A stretch of DNA of 64,000 bases from Novosphingobium sp. EMRT-2 (GTDB taxonomy: Bacteria > Pseudomonadota > Alphaproteobacteria > Sphingomonadales > Sphingomonadaceae), in assembly GCF_005145025.1 (NCBI RefSeq), contig NZ_CP039697.1, positions 1-64,000 on the forward strand, given 5' to 3'. The notes beneath the pieces were generated by a model. That model had not been told where the DNA came from and did not search any database. It worked only from the letters and a program-made list of their open reading frames with translations. The position numbers were made by a program, and so were the translations under genes. Below, piece by piece: positions 17,500 through 26,215 of this stretch. Every line of letters starts with the position of its first letter. Position 1 is the first letter of the stretch.

Positions 17500-18605
17500 T
17501 GCTGGTCATGGGATACATGAGCGGGACCTCGCTCGATGGCGTCGATGTCGCGCTGGTGGAAACCGATGGCGAACGGATTGATGGGTACGGGCCATGCCTG
17601 CTGGTTCCGTTCTCCGACGACGAGCGCGCCGTGGTGGTGCGGGCGACGCACGATGCGCTGGGGTGGGATGGGCATGGCAGCGTGCCGTCCTCGTTCGCGG
17701 AGGCGGGCGCGGTGATCGACGCGGGCTATCTGCGCGCGGGCCGTGCGGCGATCGAACAGGCCGGGCGGAGGCCCGACCTTGTGGGCTTTCATGGGCAGAC
17801 GCTGCTGCACCGGCCGCGCCGCCAGCTTTCGGTGCAGGTCGGCGATCCGCAGGCGCTGGCCGATGCCCTGGAGGTGCCCGTGGTCGCGCAGATGCGGCAG
17901 GACGATCTGCGCGCAGGCGGCGAAGGCGCGCCGCTGGTGCCGGCCTACCACGCCGCGCTGGCGGCGCGGCTGCGTCTCTCGGGGCCGCTGGCGTTCCTGA
18001 ACCTTGGTGGCGTGGCCAACGTAACCTGGATCGGCGGGGATGGGGAACTGGTCGCCTTCGATACCGGTCCCGCCAATGGTCTTATCGATCTGGTCGTGCA
18101 GCAGCGCGGCGCGGGCCGTTATGACGACGGGGGCAGGCTGGCCGCGGCGGGGCAGGTCGATGCGCGGATTCTGGCCGATCTGTTGGCGCACGAACACTTC
18201 CGGGGCACAGGCCCCCGTTCGCTGGACCGCTACGATTTTTCGCTGGATTGCCTGACGGATCTGGCGCTGGAAGATGCGGTAGCGACGTTGACGGCGTTCA
18301 CGGTGGAATCCGTCGCTCTGGCCGGTCGCAGCCTGCCCGAGCCGCCCAAATCCTGGATTGTTTGCGGTGGCGGTTGCCACAATCCCGTGCTGATGCGGGG
18401 GTTGCGCGATCGGCTCGGCGATTGCCGGGCGGCTGGCGATCTGGGACTGCGCAGCGATTTCGTCGAGGCCGAGGCCATGGCGTTCCTGGCGGCGCGCAGC
18501 CTGCGCGGATTGCCGCTGACCTATCCCGGTACGACCGGCGTGAAAGCGCCGCAAACCGGTGGAACGTTGTGGCGTCCGCAGGCCGCACCCGCTGTTGTGG
18601 TATGA
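17499..18605 (+). CDS. anmK: anhydro-N-acetylmuramic acid kinase
   Basis: A 368-residue kinase with the AnmK signatures YMSGTSLDGVDVALVE at the N-terminus, FHGQTLLHRPRRQLSVQVGDPQALA, FLNLGGVANVTWI, FDTGPANGLIDLVVQ and ICVCGGGCHNP-like WIVCGGGCHNPVL. It cleaves 1,6-anhydro-MurNAc and phosphorylates it to MurNAc-6-phosphate, a product of peptidoglycan turnover by lytic transglycosylases. MurQ in the same arm then removes lactate. Translation is coupled to the PP2C-like gene by ATGA. The locus has no neighbouring ampG or nagZ, so anhydro sugars probably arrive through the receptor and symporter encoded just downstream. Confidence 0.93.
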   Translation: MLVMGYMSGTSLDGVDVALVETDGERIDGYGPCLLVPFSDDERAVVVRATHDALGWDGHGSVPSSFAEAGAVIDAGYLRAGRAAIEQAGRRPDLVGFHGQTLLHRPRRQLSVQVGDPQALADALEVPVVAQMRQDDLRAGGEGAPLVPAYHAALAARLRLSGPLAFLNLGGVANVTWIGGDGELVAFDTGPANGLIDLVVQQRGAGRYDDGGRLAAAGQVDARILADLLAHEHFRGTGPRSLDRYDFSLDCLTDLALEDAVATLTAFTVESVALAGRSLPEPPKSWIVCGGGCHNPVLMRGLRDRLGDCRAAGDLGLRSDFVEAEAMAFLAARSLRGLPLTYPGTTGVKAPQTGGTLWRPQAAPAVVV

Positions 18606-18612
18606 TAAAAAT

Positions 18613-18635
18613 AGTACCAGTTAAATACCGATACT
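18613..18635. promoter_or_regulatory. candidate operator before the amino-sugar receptor
   Basis: An imperfect 23-bp palindrome, AGTACCAGT-N5-ACCGATACT, matches in 7 of 9 arm positions. It lies 130-150 bases upstream of the receptor gene in an unusually AT-rich stretch that begins at the anmK stop. The TGGTA/TACCA character resembles sites of GntR/HutC-type amino-sugar repressors such as Bacillus NagR, so regulation by the GntR protein at 24100-24828 is plausible but unproven. Confidence 0.4.
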
Positions 18636-18764
18636 TTACATTCTCGCACAGGTATGCATTTTGAAGGGCAATCCAGCCGAGCAAGCCGTCGAGTCTTCGG
18701 GTCGCACCGCCAGTACGACGACGGCGACTGGGTTCAGGGAAACAGGAAAATGAAGGGAAATCCC

Positions 18765-21503
18765 ATGGTGAAATCCTATCGTCATGCCGTCGCCACGGCC
18801 GCTCTCGCCGTCGCGCTGGTGCAGGGGACGGGCGTTGCGCACGCGCAGTCCGCCGATGCGCCATCGGATGCCGGCGCCGAAGCGCCAGCAGCGGAGATCG
18901 TCGTTACCGGCACGCGCATCGCCGTGCCCGGCCTCACCGCGAGCAGCCCCGTCGCTTCGACCAGCGAGGAGAAGATCAAGCTCCAGTCGGCGCTGACGAT
19001 CGAGGATTTCTCGACCAAGCTGCCGCAGCTTTCGGGTGGCGTCCGCCAGGGTTCGCAGGGTAGCGACGCGTTCGGTGCGCAGGTTCTCGAACTGCGCAAC
19101 TTCGGCCAGAGCCGTTCGCTGGTGCTGATCGACGGCACCCGTGCCGCGCCGTTCAGTTTCCGCAACTCGGTGGACGTGAACGCGATTCCGGCCTCGCTGA
19201 TCAAGCGGGTGGACGTGCTGACCGGTGGCGCCGCCGCCGTCTATGGCGCGGATGCCGTGGCCGGCGTGGTCAACTTCATCCTCAACGACGATTTCGAAGG
19301 CCTTCGCGCCACCTCGGCCGCGCGCCTCGCCACGCACGGCGGCGCGCAGTATGGCGGCTCGCTGATGTTGGGCGCCGGGCTGGGCGATCGTGGCCACATC
19401 GTGATCGCGGCGGACTATACCCAGCGGGACGGGATCACCGCCAGCCAGCGCAGCTGGGCGACCACGCCCAACCAGACGATCCCCAGCATCGGCGGCATCT
19501 TCACCGACGTGGCCAGCGGGCGCAAGTTCGGCTTCACCGATGGCGGCGCGTTCACGACCACGCCTTCGGCCACCTCGAACATCTCGGGCAGCTATCCGCT
19601 GGTGTCTCCGTTGAAGCGCATCAACGTGGCCGCGCTGTTCAAGTACGAGATCACGCCGCAGGTCGAAATCTACGGCCGCGCAATGTACACCAACGCCCGC
19701 ACCGAAGAGACCGGCACGCCGGGCGCAACGCCGGCCTCGGTCAACCGCGTGGTCTCGATCAACCAGAACAACCCGTTCCTGACCGACGCGATCCGCAACC
19801 AGCTGACGTTCGTGAACGGCGTGGCGCAGGTGAACGTCTCGCGCTCGCTCGCCGAACTCGGCCTCATCACGTACCACACGGAACGTGACACGCTGCAGTT
19901 CCAGACCGGTCTGCGCGGCCCGCTGACGGCTTCGACCAAGTGGAACATCTATGCCCAGTACAGCCGCTCGACGGAGAATTCGCTGATTACCGGCGATGGC
20001 CTCGTCACCAACGCGGCGGGCGTGAACAACTTCGGCGCGATCGTGAACACCGTGAACATTTTCGGCCCGAACCAGAGCGCTCTCGCCGGCGCGCTGGGCA
20101 GCTCGATCAACGGCTTCAACCGCAAGCGCGACCAGTTCGTTACCGCCGCAACGCTGAGCGGAACGCTGGAGGAACTGTTCTCGCTGCCCGCCGGGCCGAT
20201 CGGTTTCGCGATCGGCGCGGAATACCGCAAGGAGAACGCGACCATCGCGCAGGACAGCGCGCTGCTCAGCGGCAATACCTATCGCCAGGGCGTGCAGGCG
20301 GCCTACAAGGGTTCGTTCGACGTGGCCGAACTCTATGGCGAAGTGCTCGTGCCGCTGCTGCATGACCTGCCGCTGATCCGCAAGCTCAACGTCGGCGGCG
20401 CCTATCGCTATTCGCACTACAACCTGTTCGGCAACCACGGCACCTGGAAGGCGGAAGCCAATTGGGAAGTGGACGCCAACCTGCGTCTGCGTGGCACCTA
20501 CCAGCGGGTTCTGCGCGCACCGAACTTCGGCGAGTTCGCGGCCAGCACCTCGTCGCTGCCGTTCAACAACCTCGTCACGGTCGATCGCCTCAAGCCCCGC
20601 TATGGCGGCGACCCCTGCGTGCTCGGCACCGGCAACGCCGCGCAGTGCGCGCGCTTTGGCGCCCCGGCGGTGGGTTCGGCGGATTCCATGTCCGCCAGCT
20701 ACCTGACCGGCAACTACTATTACGGCGGCAATCCCAACATCAAGCCGGAGACCGGCTATACCAAGACGCTGGGCGCGGTGCTGACGCCCACCTTCGTGCC
20801 GGGCCTCAACGTCACCGTTGACTGGTACGAGCTGGACCTGCGCGGCGCTGTCGGCGTGATCCAGCCGATCGCCGCGATCACGAGCTGCTACATCACCAAT
20901 CCCTCGGCCAGCAATCCGCTCTGCGGGCTGGTCACCCGCGATCCGACGACCGGCTATTTCAAGGACGCTTACGTCAACAACCAGAACCTTGGCCGCCTGT
21001 TGCAGCGCGGGTTCGACATCGCGGCGAACTACACCGTCCGTCCCGACTGGCTGCCCGGCAAGGGCATGCGCCTCAGCTATCAGGGCAACATCGTCACGTC
21101 CTATCTGATCCAGGTCAACGCCACGGTGGCGGCGGTGCAGTGCAAGGGCACCTTTGGCGCGACTTGTTCGAGCGATGGTACCACCCTGGTCCAGCCCGAT
21201 TATCGCCACACGGTTGGCCTTGGCTGGATGTTCGACAAGGGCGTGATCCAGTTCGACTGGCAGCGCATCGGCAAGGTGCGGTCGAGCACGGCCGGTTCGA
21301 AGGAAACGCTGGCGGCGCAGGATACCTTCGACCTGTCGGCCTCGTATGAATTCACCAAGGCGATCACGCTGACGGCGGGTATCTACAACCTGTTCGACAA
21401 GGATCCGCCGCGGGTCTCGACCGGCGGCGTGTTCAACACGTTCCCCGATACCTACGACATCATGGGGCGCACGATCGGCCTTTCGCTGACCGCGCATCTC
21501 TGA
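18765..21503 (+). CDS. TonB-dependent receptor of the amino-sugar locus
   Basis: A 912-residue outer-membrane receptor. The signal peptide (YRHAVATAALAVALVQGTGVAHAQ) is followed by a TonB-box-like EIVVTGTRI. The plug domain has LRNFGQSRSLVLIDGTRAAP and LIKRVDVLTGGAAAVYGADAVAGVVNFIL. A long beta-barrel ends in IYNLFDKDPPRV and GLSLTAHL. The plug type (short, VLIDGxR...GGAAAVYGADAV) is that of sphingomonad oligosaccharide and peptide receptors. ATG 18765 was chosen because AAGGGA lies six bases upstream; ATG 18750 is an in-frame alternative. Set between anmK and the sodium symporter, it probably imports chito-oligosaccharides or muropeptide sugars. Confidence 0.9.
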   Translation: MVKSYRHAVATAALAVALVQGTGVAHAQSADAPSDAGAEAPAAEIVVTGTRIAVPGLTASSPVASTSEEKIKLQSALTIEDFSTKLPQLSGGVRQGSQGSDAFGAQVLELRNFGQSRSLVLIDGTRAAPFSFRNSVDVNAIPASLIKRVDVLTGGAAAVYGADAVAGVVNFILNDDFEGLRATSAARLATHGGAQYGGSLMLGAGLGDRGHIVIAADYTQRDGITASQRSWATTPNQTIPSIGGIFTDVASGRKFGFTDGGAFTTTPSATSNISGSYPLVSPLKRINVAALFKYEITPQVEIYGRAMYTNARTEETGTPGATPASVNRVVSINQNNPFLTDAIRNQLTFVNGVAQVNVSRSLAELGLITYHTERDTLQFQTGLRGPLTASTKWNIYAQYSRSTENSLITGDGLVTNAAGVNNFGAIVNTVNIFGPNQSALAGALGSSINGFNRKRDQFVTAATLSGTLEELFSLPAGPIGFAIGAEYRKENATIAQDSALLSGNTYRQGVQAAYKGSFDVAELYGEVLVPLLHDLPLIRKLNVGGAYRYSHYNLFGNHGTWKAEANWEVDANLRLRGTYQRVLRAPNFGEFAASTSSLPFNNLVTVDRLKPRYGGDPCVLGTGNAAQCARFGAPAVGSADSMSASYLTGNYYYGGNPNIKPETGYTKTLGAVLTPTFVPGLNVTVDWYELDLRGAVGVIQPIAAITSCYITNPSASNPLCGLVTRDPTTGYFKDAYVNNQNLGRLLQRGFDIAANYTVRPDWLPGKGMRLSYQGNIVTSYLIQVNATVAAVQCKGTFGATCSSDGTTLVQPDYRHTVGLGWMFDKGVIQFDWQRIGKVRSSTAGSKETLAAQDTFDLSASYEFTKAITLTAGIYNLFDKDPPRVSTGGVFNTFPDTYDIMGRTIGLSLTAHL

Positions 21504-21520
21504 GACCCTGCCACCCTTCG

Positions 21521-21561
21521 CGGCGTCCGGTCGGTCCCTGCTGACCGGACGCCGGCTTTTT
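21521..21561 (+). terminator. rho-independent terminator after the receptor
   Basis: A perfect 12-bp inverted repeat (21521-21532 CGGCGTCCGGTC with 21543-21554) and a 10-nt loop are followed within two bases by a run of five T. It separates the receptor from the symporter gene and would lower, or fully stop, read-through into symporter-murQ-regulator. Confidence 0.8.
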
Positions 21562-21610
21562 CCAAGGCCCCGGCCGTGGCATGCCGGGCAAAGGACGGGA
21601 GAATTCCGCA

Positions 21611-23176
21611 ATGACGCTGCCTTTCTCGATGGCAGACTGGCTGGTGATCGCCGGCTACCTCCTGCTACTCGTCGGGGGAGGATGGATCTTCACGCCGCGC
21701 AAGACCGCGTCGGCGCACGATTATTTCCTGGCGGGCGGCAACGTGCCGGCCTGGCTCGCCGCGATTTCGGTGCTGTCCGCCACGCAGTCCGCCGCGACCT
21801 TCTTGGGCGGGCCGGACTATGGCTATCATGGCGATCTCACCTATCTCAGCGGCAACATCGGCGGTTTGCTGGGCGCGATCTTCGTCGCCCATGTGCTGAT
21901 CCCGCGCTTCTACCGGATCAAGGCCACGACCGCCTATGAACTCCTGACCCTGCGTTTCAGCGAGAAGGCGACGCGCTGGGCCGGCGGCATGTTCCTGGTC
22001 GGCCGTGTCTTCGCCGGCGGCGCGCGTGTCTATCTCGCGGCCATCGCCCTCGCCATGGTGATTACCGGCACGGTCGAGGCGCAGGGGATCATGATCGCGG
22101 CCGCGCTGCTGGTGGTGGCAAGCGTGCTGTTCACCTTCGTCGGCGGGCTCAAGTCGGTGCTGTGGAACGACCTGATTCAGTTCGTCGTCTATCTGGGGTC
22201 CGCCATTGCGGTGCTGGTGTTCCTGCGCCTGTCGATCCCGGCATCGACGGCGGAGATCATCCACGGGCTGTCGCATACGCCCGAAGGCGTGGACAAGCTG
22301 CGGCTTTTCGATTTCTCGATCGATCCGTCGCGCCCGTTTTCAATGCTGGCGATCCTGACGGGCCTGACGCTGCTCTACATCGCCAATTCGGGCATGGATC
22401 AGGATACCACCCAGCGGCTTCTGGCCTGCCGGGACGCGAAGACCGGCGCGCGCAGCCTTTACCTTTCGGTGCTGGCGACGGTTCCCGTGGTGGGCATGTT
22501 CATTGTCATCGGGCTGTTGCTTTACGTCTTCTATGACCGGCCGGACCTGATGGGCGGGGCCACGGCGGTTGCCGGCAACGAGTTCGGCGGCGAGAAGATC
22601 AGCATTTTCATGCACTATATCCTGACCCAGCTTCCCGGCGGACTGCGCGGTCTGGTGACGGTGGGCATCTGCGCGGCGGCCGTCGCCACGACCAATTCCG
22701 CGCTCAACGCGATGTCGTCGGTGCTGGTGCAGGATTTCTATCGCCCGTGGCGCGAAAGGCGCGGGGCGGTGGCTGAACACCATTACGTGCAGGCGGGCCG
22801 CGCCGGCATGGGCGTCATCGGCTTCGCGATGTTCGTAATGGCGGTCGTCTCGTTCTACTGGCAGCGCTATTCGGACATGGGCCTGCTGGAATTCGCGCTG
22901 CAGGTCATGGTCTTCACGTACGCGGGTCTGCTCGGCGTCTATTTCACCGCGCTGTTCACGCGGCGGGGAACGACCGGATCGGTCATCGCGTCGCTGCTGG
23001 TGGGCTTTTGCACCGTGCTGCTGCTGCAACCCGCGATCGCGCGCGCGATCGGGCTGCCGGCCGCGCTGCTCAGCCTGTCGTTTCCCTTCCAGCTCTGCAT
23101 TGGCACGCTGGTGGCCTTCGTGGTCTGTGCGGCGGTGCCGGGGCCGGGCGGGCCAGCGGTCGCCGAAGCAGCGTGA
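21611..23176 (+). CDS. sodium:solute symporter (SSS family)
   Basis: A 521-residue permease with about fourteen hydrophobic helices. Family features are YFLAGGNVPAWLAAISVLSATQSAATFLGGPDYGY near the N-terminus and FTFVGGLKSVLWNDLIQFVVYLG in the middle. Further on are NSGMDQDTTQRLLACRDAKTGARSL and VATTNSALNAMSSVLVQDFYRPW, the last a typical sodium-binding helix. The ATG at 21611 follows GGGAG. SSS members carry sugars, sialic acid or organic acids with sodium. Between an outer-membrane receptor and murQ, this one is most likely the inner-membrane importer for GlcNAc, MurNAc or anhydro-MurNAc, which would make the BadF-type kinase the first cytosolic step. Confidence 0.9.
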   Translation: MTLPFSMADWLVIAGYLLLLVGGGWIFTPRKTASAHDYFLAGGNVPAWLAAISVLSATQSAATFLGGPDYGYHGDLTYLSGNIGGLLGAIFVAHVLIPRFYRIKATTAYELLTLRFSEKATRWAGGMFLVGRVFAGGARVYLAAIALAMVITGTVEAQGIMIAAALLVVASVLFTFVGGLKSVLWNDLIQFVVYLGSAIAVLVFLRLSIPASTAEIIHGLSHTPEGVDKLRLFDFSIDPSRPFSMLAILTGLTLLYIANSGMDQDTTQRLLACRDAKTGARSLYLSVLATVPVVGMFIVIGLLLYVFYDRPDLMGGATAVAGNEFGGEKISIFMHYILTQLPGGLRGLVTVGICAAAVATTNSALNAMSSVLVQDFYRPWRERRGAVAEHHYVQAGRAGMGVIGFAMFVMAVVSFYWQRYSDMGLLEFALQVMVFTYAGLLGVYFTALFTRRGTTGSVIASLLVGFCTVLLLQPAIARAIGLPAALLSLSFPFQLCIGTLVAFVVCAAVPGPGGPAVAEAA

Positions 23177-23201
23177 TCCCCGTCCTGCGGAAAAGGATGT
23201 C

Positions 23202-24092
23202 ATGAATACCGAAGCTCTCGACCCGCGCTACCGTGATCTCGATCTCTGGCCAACGGAACTGGCGGTGGAGGCCATGCTCGAAGGCCAGATGGCGGCGATC
23301 GCGGCCCTCCAGACGCAGACCCGCGCCATTGCCCGCGCGGCGGAAGCGGCGGCCGGGCGCCTCGGCGCGACGGGGCGGCTGGTGTTCGTCGGCGCGGGCA
23401 CGTCGGGGCGGCTTGCCGTGCAGGATGGCACGGAGCTGCACCCCACCTTCGGCTGGCCGATGGAGCGGATGGTGTTCCTGATGGCCGGGGGTCTCGGCGC
23501 GCTGACCGAAGCCTATGAAGGCGCGGAGGACGATGCGAAAGCGGGCTGCGCCGAAATTGCCGAGGTGGGCATCGGGCCGGCGGACGTGGTCATCGGCGTC
23601 GCCGCCAGCGGACGCACGCCCTACACCGTCGCGGCGATCGAGCAGGCCCGCCGGCTGGGCGCGCTGACCATCGGCGTCGCGAACAACGCCGGCTCGGTTC
23701 TTGCGGAAAAGGCCGAACACGCGATCGTGGCGGTGACCGGCAGCGAGGTTGTCGCCGGGTCCACCCGGATGAAAGCGGGCACCGCGCAAAAGGCGGCGCT
23801 CAACCTGCTTTCGACCGCGATCATGATCCGGCGCGGACTGGTCTTTGAAGGGCGCATGGTGGCCATGCGCATATCCAACGCGAAGCTCTTGCAACGGGGG
23901 CGCGGCATGGTTCAGGATATCGCCGGGGTGGACGCCGAAACCGCCGCGCAGGCGCTTGAGGCGGCCGGGAACGAGATCCGGCTTGGCGTGATCGTGGCGC
24001 TGGGCGTTCCGGTACGGGAAGGGCAGGCCCTTCTCGACGCCAACGGGGGTGACCTGCGCAAGGTCATGCGAGCGCTGGAAAGGCGAGATTGA
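23202..24092 (+). CDS. murQ: N-acetylmuramic acid 6-phosphate etherase
   Basis: A 296-residue SIS-domain etherase of normal length. The N-terminal DPRYRDLDLWPTELAVEAML, the active-site segment FVGAGTSGRLAVQDGTELHPTFGW (Glu79) and AYEGAEDDAKAG (Glu109) match the E. coli MurQ catalytic region. GVAASGRTPYTVAAIEQAR and AGSTRMKAGTAQKAALNLLST are further family signatures. It cleaves the lactyl ether of MurNAc-6-phosphate to give GlcNAc-6-phosphate, used by NagA, and D-lactate, used by the Dld encoded in the other arm. The start has AAAGGATG upstream. It lies 25 bases after the symporter and 7 bases before the GntR gene. Confidence 0.96.
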   Translation: MNTEALDPRYRDLDLWPTELAVEAMLEGQMAAIAALQTQTRAIARAAEAAAGRLGATGRLVFVGAGTSGRLAVQDGTELHPTFGWPMERMVFLMAGGLGALTEAYEGAEDDAKAGCAEIAEVGIGPADVVIGVAASGRTPYTVAAIEQARRLGALTIGVANNAGSVLAEKAEHAIVAVTGSEVVAGSTRMKAGTAQKAALNLLSTAIMIRRGLVFEGRMVAMRISNAKLLQRGRGMVQDIAGVDAETAAQALEAAGNEIRLGVIVALGVPVREGQALLDANGGDLRKVMRALERRD

Positions 24093-24099
24093 GCAAACG

Positions 24100-24828
24100 A
24101 TGCAAGACATTGCCTGGACACGCAGCGGGGAAGGAACACCGCTCTACCTGCAACTGGCCCGCAGCCTGCGCGAACATATCAGCAGCGGGGCCATCGATCC
24201 GGGCAGCGCGCTTCCGTCGGAGCGCGATCTCAGCGAAATGGCCGGTCTCTCGCGCGTCACCGTGCGCAAGGGGATCGAACAGCTGATCGACGAAGGCGTG
24301 CTGGTCCGCAAGCAGGGCTCGGGCACGTTCGTCGCCCGCCGCATCGAAACGCCGGGCGGCAAGCTCAGCAGTTTCAGCGATGAAACGCGGTCACGCGGCG
24401 AAAATCCGGGCGTGGTGTGGATTAACAAGGGCTATGCCCAGCCGACCGAGGAAGAGGCCGCCGCCCTCGAAATCGCCGCGAACGCGCGCGTCGCCCGGCT
24501 GGGGCGCGTCCGTCTGGCGGGAGGGGAACCGCTGGCGATCGAACATGCCGTGGTCCCGGCGGAGTTCATTCCCGATCTCGAAGCGCTGGGCGATTCCCTC
24601 TATCAGGCGCTCGACCGTTATGGCTTCCGGCCGACGGCCGGCACGCAGCGCGTGCGTGCATCCCTGGCGACGCCGACGGAAGCGGGCATTCTCTGCGTGC
24701 GGCAGAATTCAGAAGTCCTGCGGATCGAGCGCAAGACCTGGGTGCCCAGTGGCCGCATCGTGGAGTTCACGCGATCGGTCTATCGCGGCGACCGCTATGA
24801 ATTCGTGAGCGATCTCAAGGACATCTGA
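24100..24828 (+). CDS. nagR: GntR/HutC-family regulator of amino-sugar use
   Basis: A 242-residue regulator. Residues 10-75 form a winged helix (PLYLQLARSLREHISSGAIDPGSALPSERDLSEMAGLSRVTVRKGIEQL and VRKQGSGTFVA). Residues 90-240 form a UTRA ligand-binding domain of the HutC subgroup (LGRVRLAGGEPLAIEHAVVP, YQALDRYGFRPTAGTQRV, VLRIERKTWVPSGRIVEFTRSVYRGDRYEFV). Relatives such as NagR/YvoA and DasR respond to amino-sugar phosphates, and the position as last gene of the murQ operon supports that role. It is expected to repress both arms from sites near 16.5 and 18.6 kb. The symbol follows function by context, not a direct match. Confidence 0.88.
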   Translation: MQDIAWTRSGEGTPLYLQLARSLREHISSGAIDPGSALPSERDLSEMAGLSRVTVRKGIEQLIDEGVLVRKQGSGTFVARRIETPGGKLSSFSDETRSRGENPGVVWINKGYAQPTEEEAAALEIAANARVARLGRVRLAGGEPLAIEHAVVPAEFIPDLEALGDSLYQALDRYGFRPTAGTQRVRASLATPTEAGILCVRQNSEVLRIERKTWVPSGRIVEFTRSVYRGDRYEFVSDLKDI

Positions 24829-25036
24829 CCGCAGGGCGGGGTTCGCCGCGGCGCGCGGAATGATTGTGCGCAGCAGGTCGCTTCCAGTGGGGCATGGCGG
24901 CCCGGTGCAAGCCGCCCCCGTCAAACACGGGGAAGGCGCAACCCGGTTGCATCCCGCGTGCATTAGGACCCCATTACGCAAGCCGATTGCCGGCACGCAC
25001 GGCTAGGGTGAAGCCCGTTCATTACGGGACCCGAAC

Positions 25037-26215
25037 ATGCACTTCATGACCCTGGCACGGCAGGCCGACGATCCGATTCTGGCGATGGGCGCCGCCTTCT
25101 CGGCCGATGCCCGCACCCGGAAGCTCGATCTGGGGATCGGCGTCTATCGGGACGAATACGGGCGAACTCCCGTCATGCGGGCGGTGAAGGAAGCCGAAGA
25201 CCGGCTGCTGCGCGGCCAGCCGACCAAAAGCTACCTTGGTGTCGAAGGGGATCGCGAATTTCTGGCGGCTCTGGAGCCGGTGGTGCTGGGCGATGAACGG
25301 TCGGATCATGCCCTGGCCTCGATCCAGACTGTCGGTGGAACCGGCGCCTTGCGGCTCGCGGCCGATCTGCTCGCGCTGGAGAAGCCGGATCGGACCGTGT
25401 GGTTCGGCGCGCCGAGCTGGTCCAACCACGGCGCGCTGTTTGCCGCCGCCGGTCTGGCCGTCCGAACGTACCGGTATCTCGATCCACTCTCGCAACAGAT
25501 CGATGAAGTGGCGTTCGGGGAAGCCTTAGAAGCGGCGCGCGAGGGCGATGTCTTCGTACTGCACGGCTGCTGCCACAACCCGACGGGCGTCGACGCCAGC
25601 GCAGCGCAATGGCGGTCGATCGGCAGGGCGCTGGCGCGGCGCAATCTCCTGCCGCTGGTGGACTTCGCCTACCATGGGCTGGGCCAGGGCCTGGAGGCCG
25701 ACCGGGCGGGATTGCGCATCCTGCTGGAGGGCGTGCCGAGCGCGCTGGTTGCCTATTCCTGCTCCAAGAATTTCGCGCTCTATCGCGAACGGGCGGGCGC
25801 GCTTTTCGTGGTTGGCCAGCGCCCCGGAGTCGAACTCGCCGCATCCAATCTTACCGCGCTGGCCCGCGCCAACTATTCGATGCCGCCGGATCACGGCGCG
25901 GCGGTGGTGCGCACGATCCTGCATTCGGACGAGCTGTCCGCGATGTGGAGCGCCGAACTGGATGCCATGCGCGGACGCGTGCGGCGATTGCGCGCCTTGC
26001 TTGCGGGGGAAGGACGGATCGGCCCGGTCGATCTGGGCCGGTTGGCGACGCAGCATGGCTTTTTCTCCTCGCTGGAGCTTGCCCCCGCCGATGTCGCGCG
26101 GTTGCGCGAGGATCATGGCGTTTATGTCGTGCCGTCCGGGCGGATCAACATTGCGGGTCTGCGCGAAGAGCAGGTTCGGCCGTTCGCGGCCGCCCTGCGC
26201 GCGGTGCTGGCATGA
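25037..26215 (+). CDS. aspartate/aromatic aminotransferase
   Basis: A 392-residue class I PLP enzyme of the AspC/TyrB branch. KLDLGIGVYRDEYGRTPVM, SYLGVEGDREFLAAL, QTVGGTGALRLAADLL and HGCCHNPTGVD are all characteristic. Asp209 and Tyr212 (LVDFAYHGLG) contact the cofactor, and Lys244 in YSCSKNFALYRERAG should form the Schiff base. It exchanges amino groups between aspartate or aromatic amino acids and 2-oxoglutarate. The stop overlaps the start of the PanE-like gene (ATGA at 26212-26215). Since AspC/TyrB housekeeping copies usually stand alone, its coupling to a reductase and an aldolase suggests a dedicated catabolic step. The 208 bases upstream (24829-25036) show no obvious motif. Confidence 0.9.
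   Translation: MHFMTLARQADDPILAMGAAFSADARTRKLDLGIGVYRDEYGRTPVMRAVKEAEDRLLRGQPTKSYLGVEGDREFLAALEPVVLGDERSDHALASIQTVGGTGALRLAADLLALEKPDRTVWFGAPSWSNHGALFAAAGLAVRTYRYLDPLSQQIDEVAFGEALEAAREGDVFVLHGCCHNPTGVDASAAQWRSIGRALARRNLLPLVDFAYHGLGQGLEADRAGLRILLEGVPSALVAYSCSKNFALYRERAGALFVVGQRPGVELAASNLTALARANYSMPPDHGAAVVRTILHSDELSAMWSAELDAMRGRVRRLRALLAGEGRIGPVDLGRLATQHGFFSSLELAPADVARLREDHGVYVVPSGRINIAGLREEQVRPFAAALRAVLA

Noticed and set aside
18636..21611. A 991-codon frame antisense to the amino-sugar receptor
   Set aside because: Shadow of third-position GC bias; the receptor on the plus strand has signal peptide, plug and barrel motifs.
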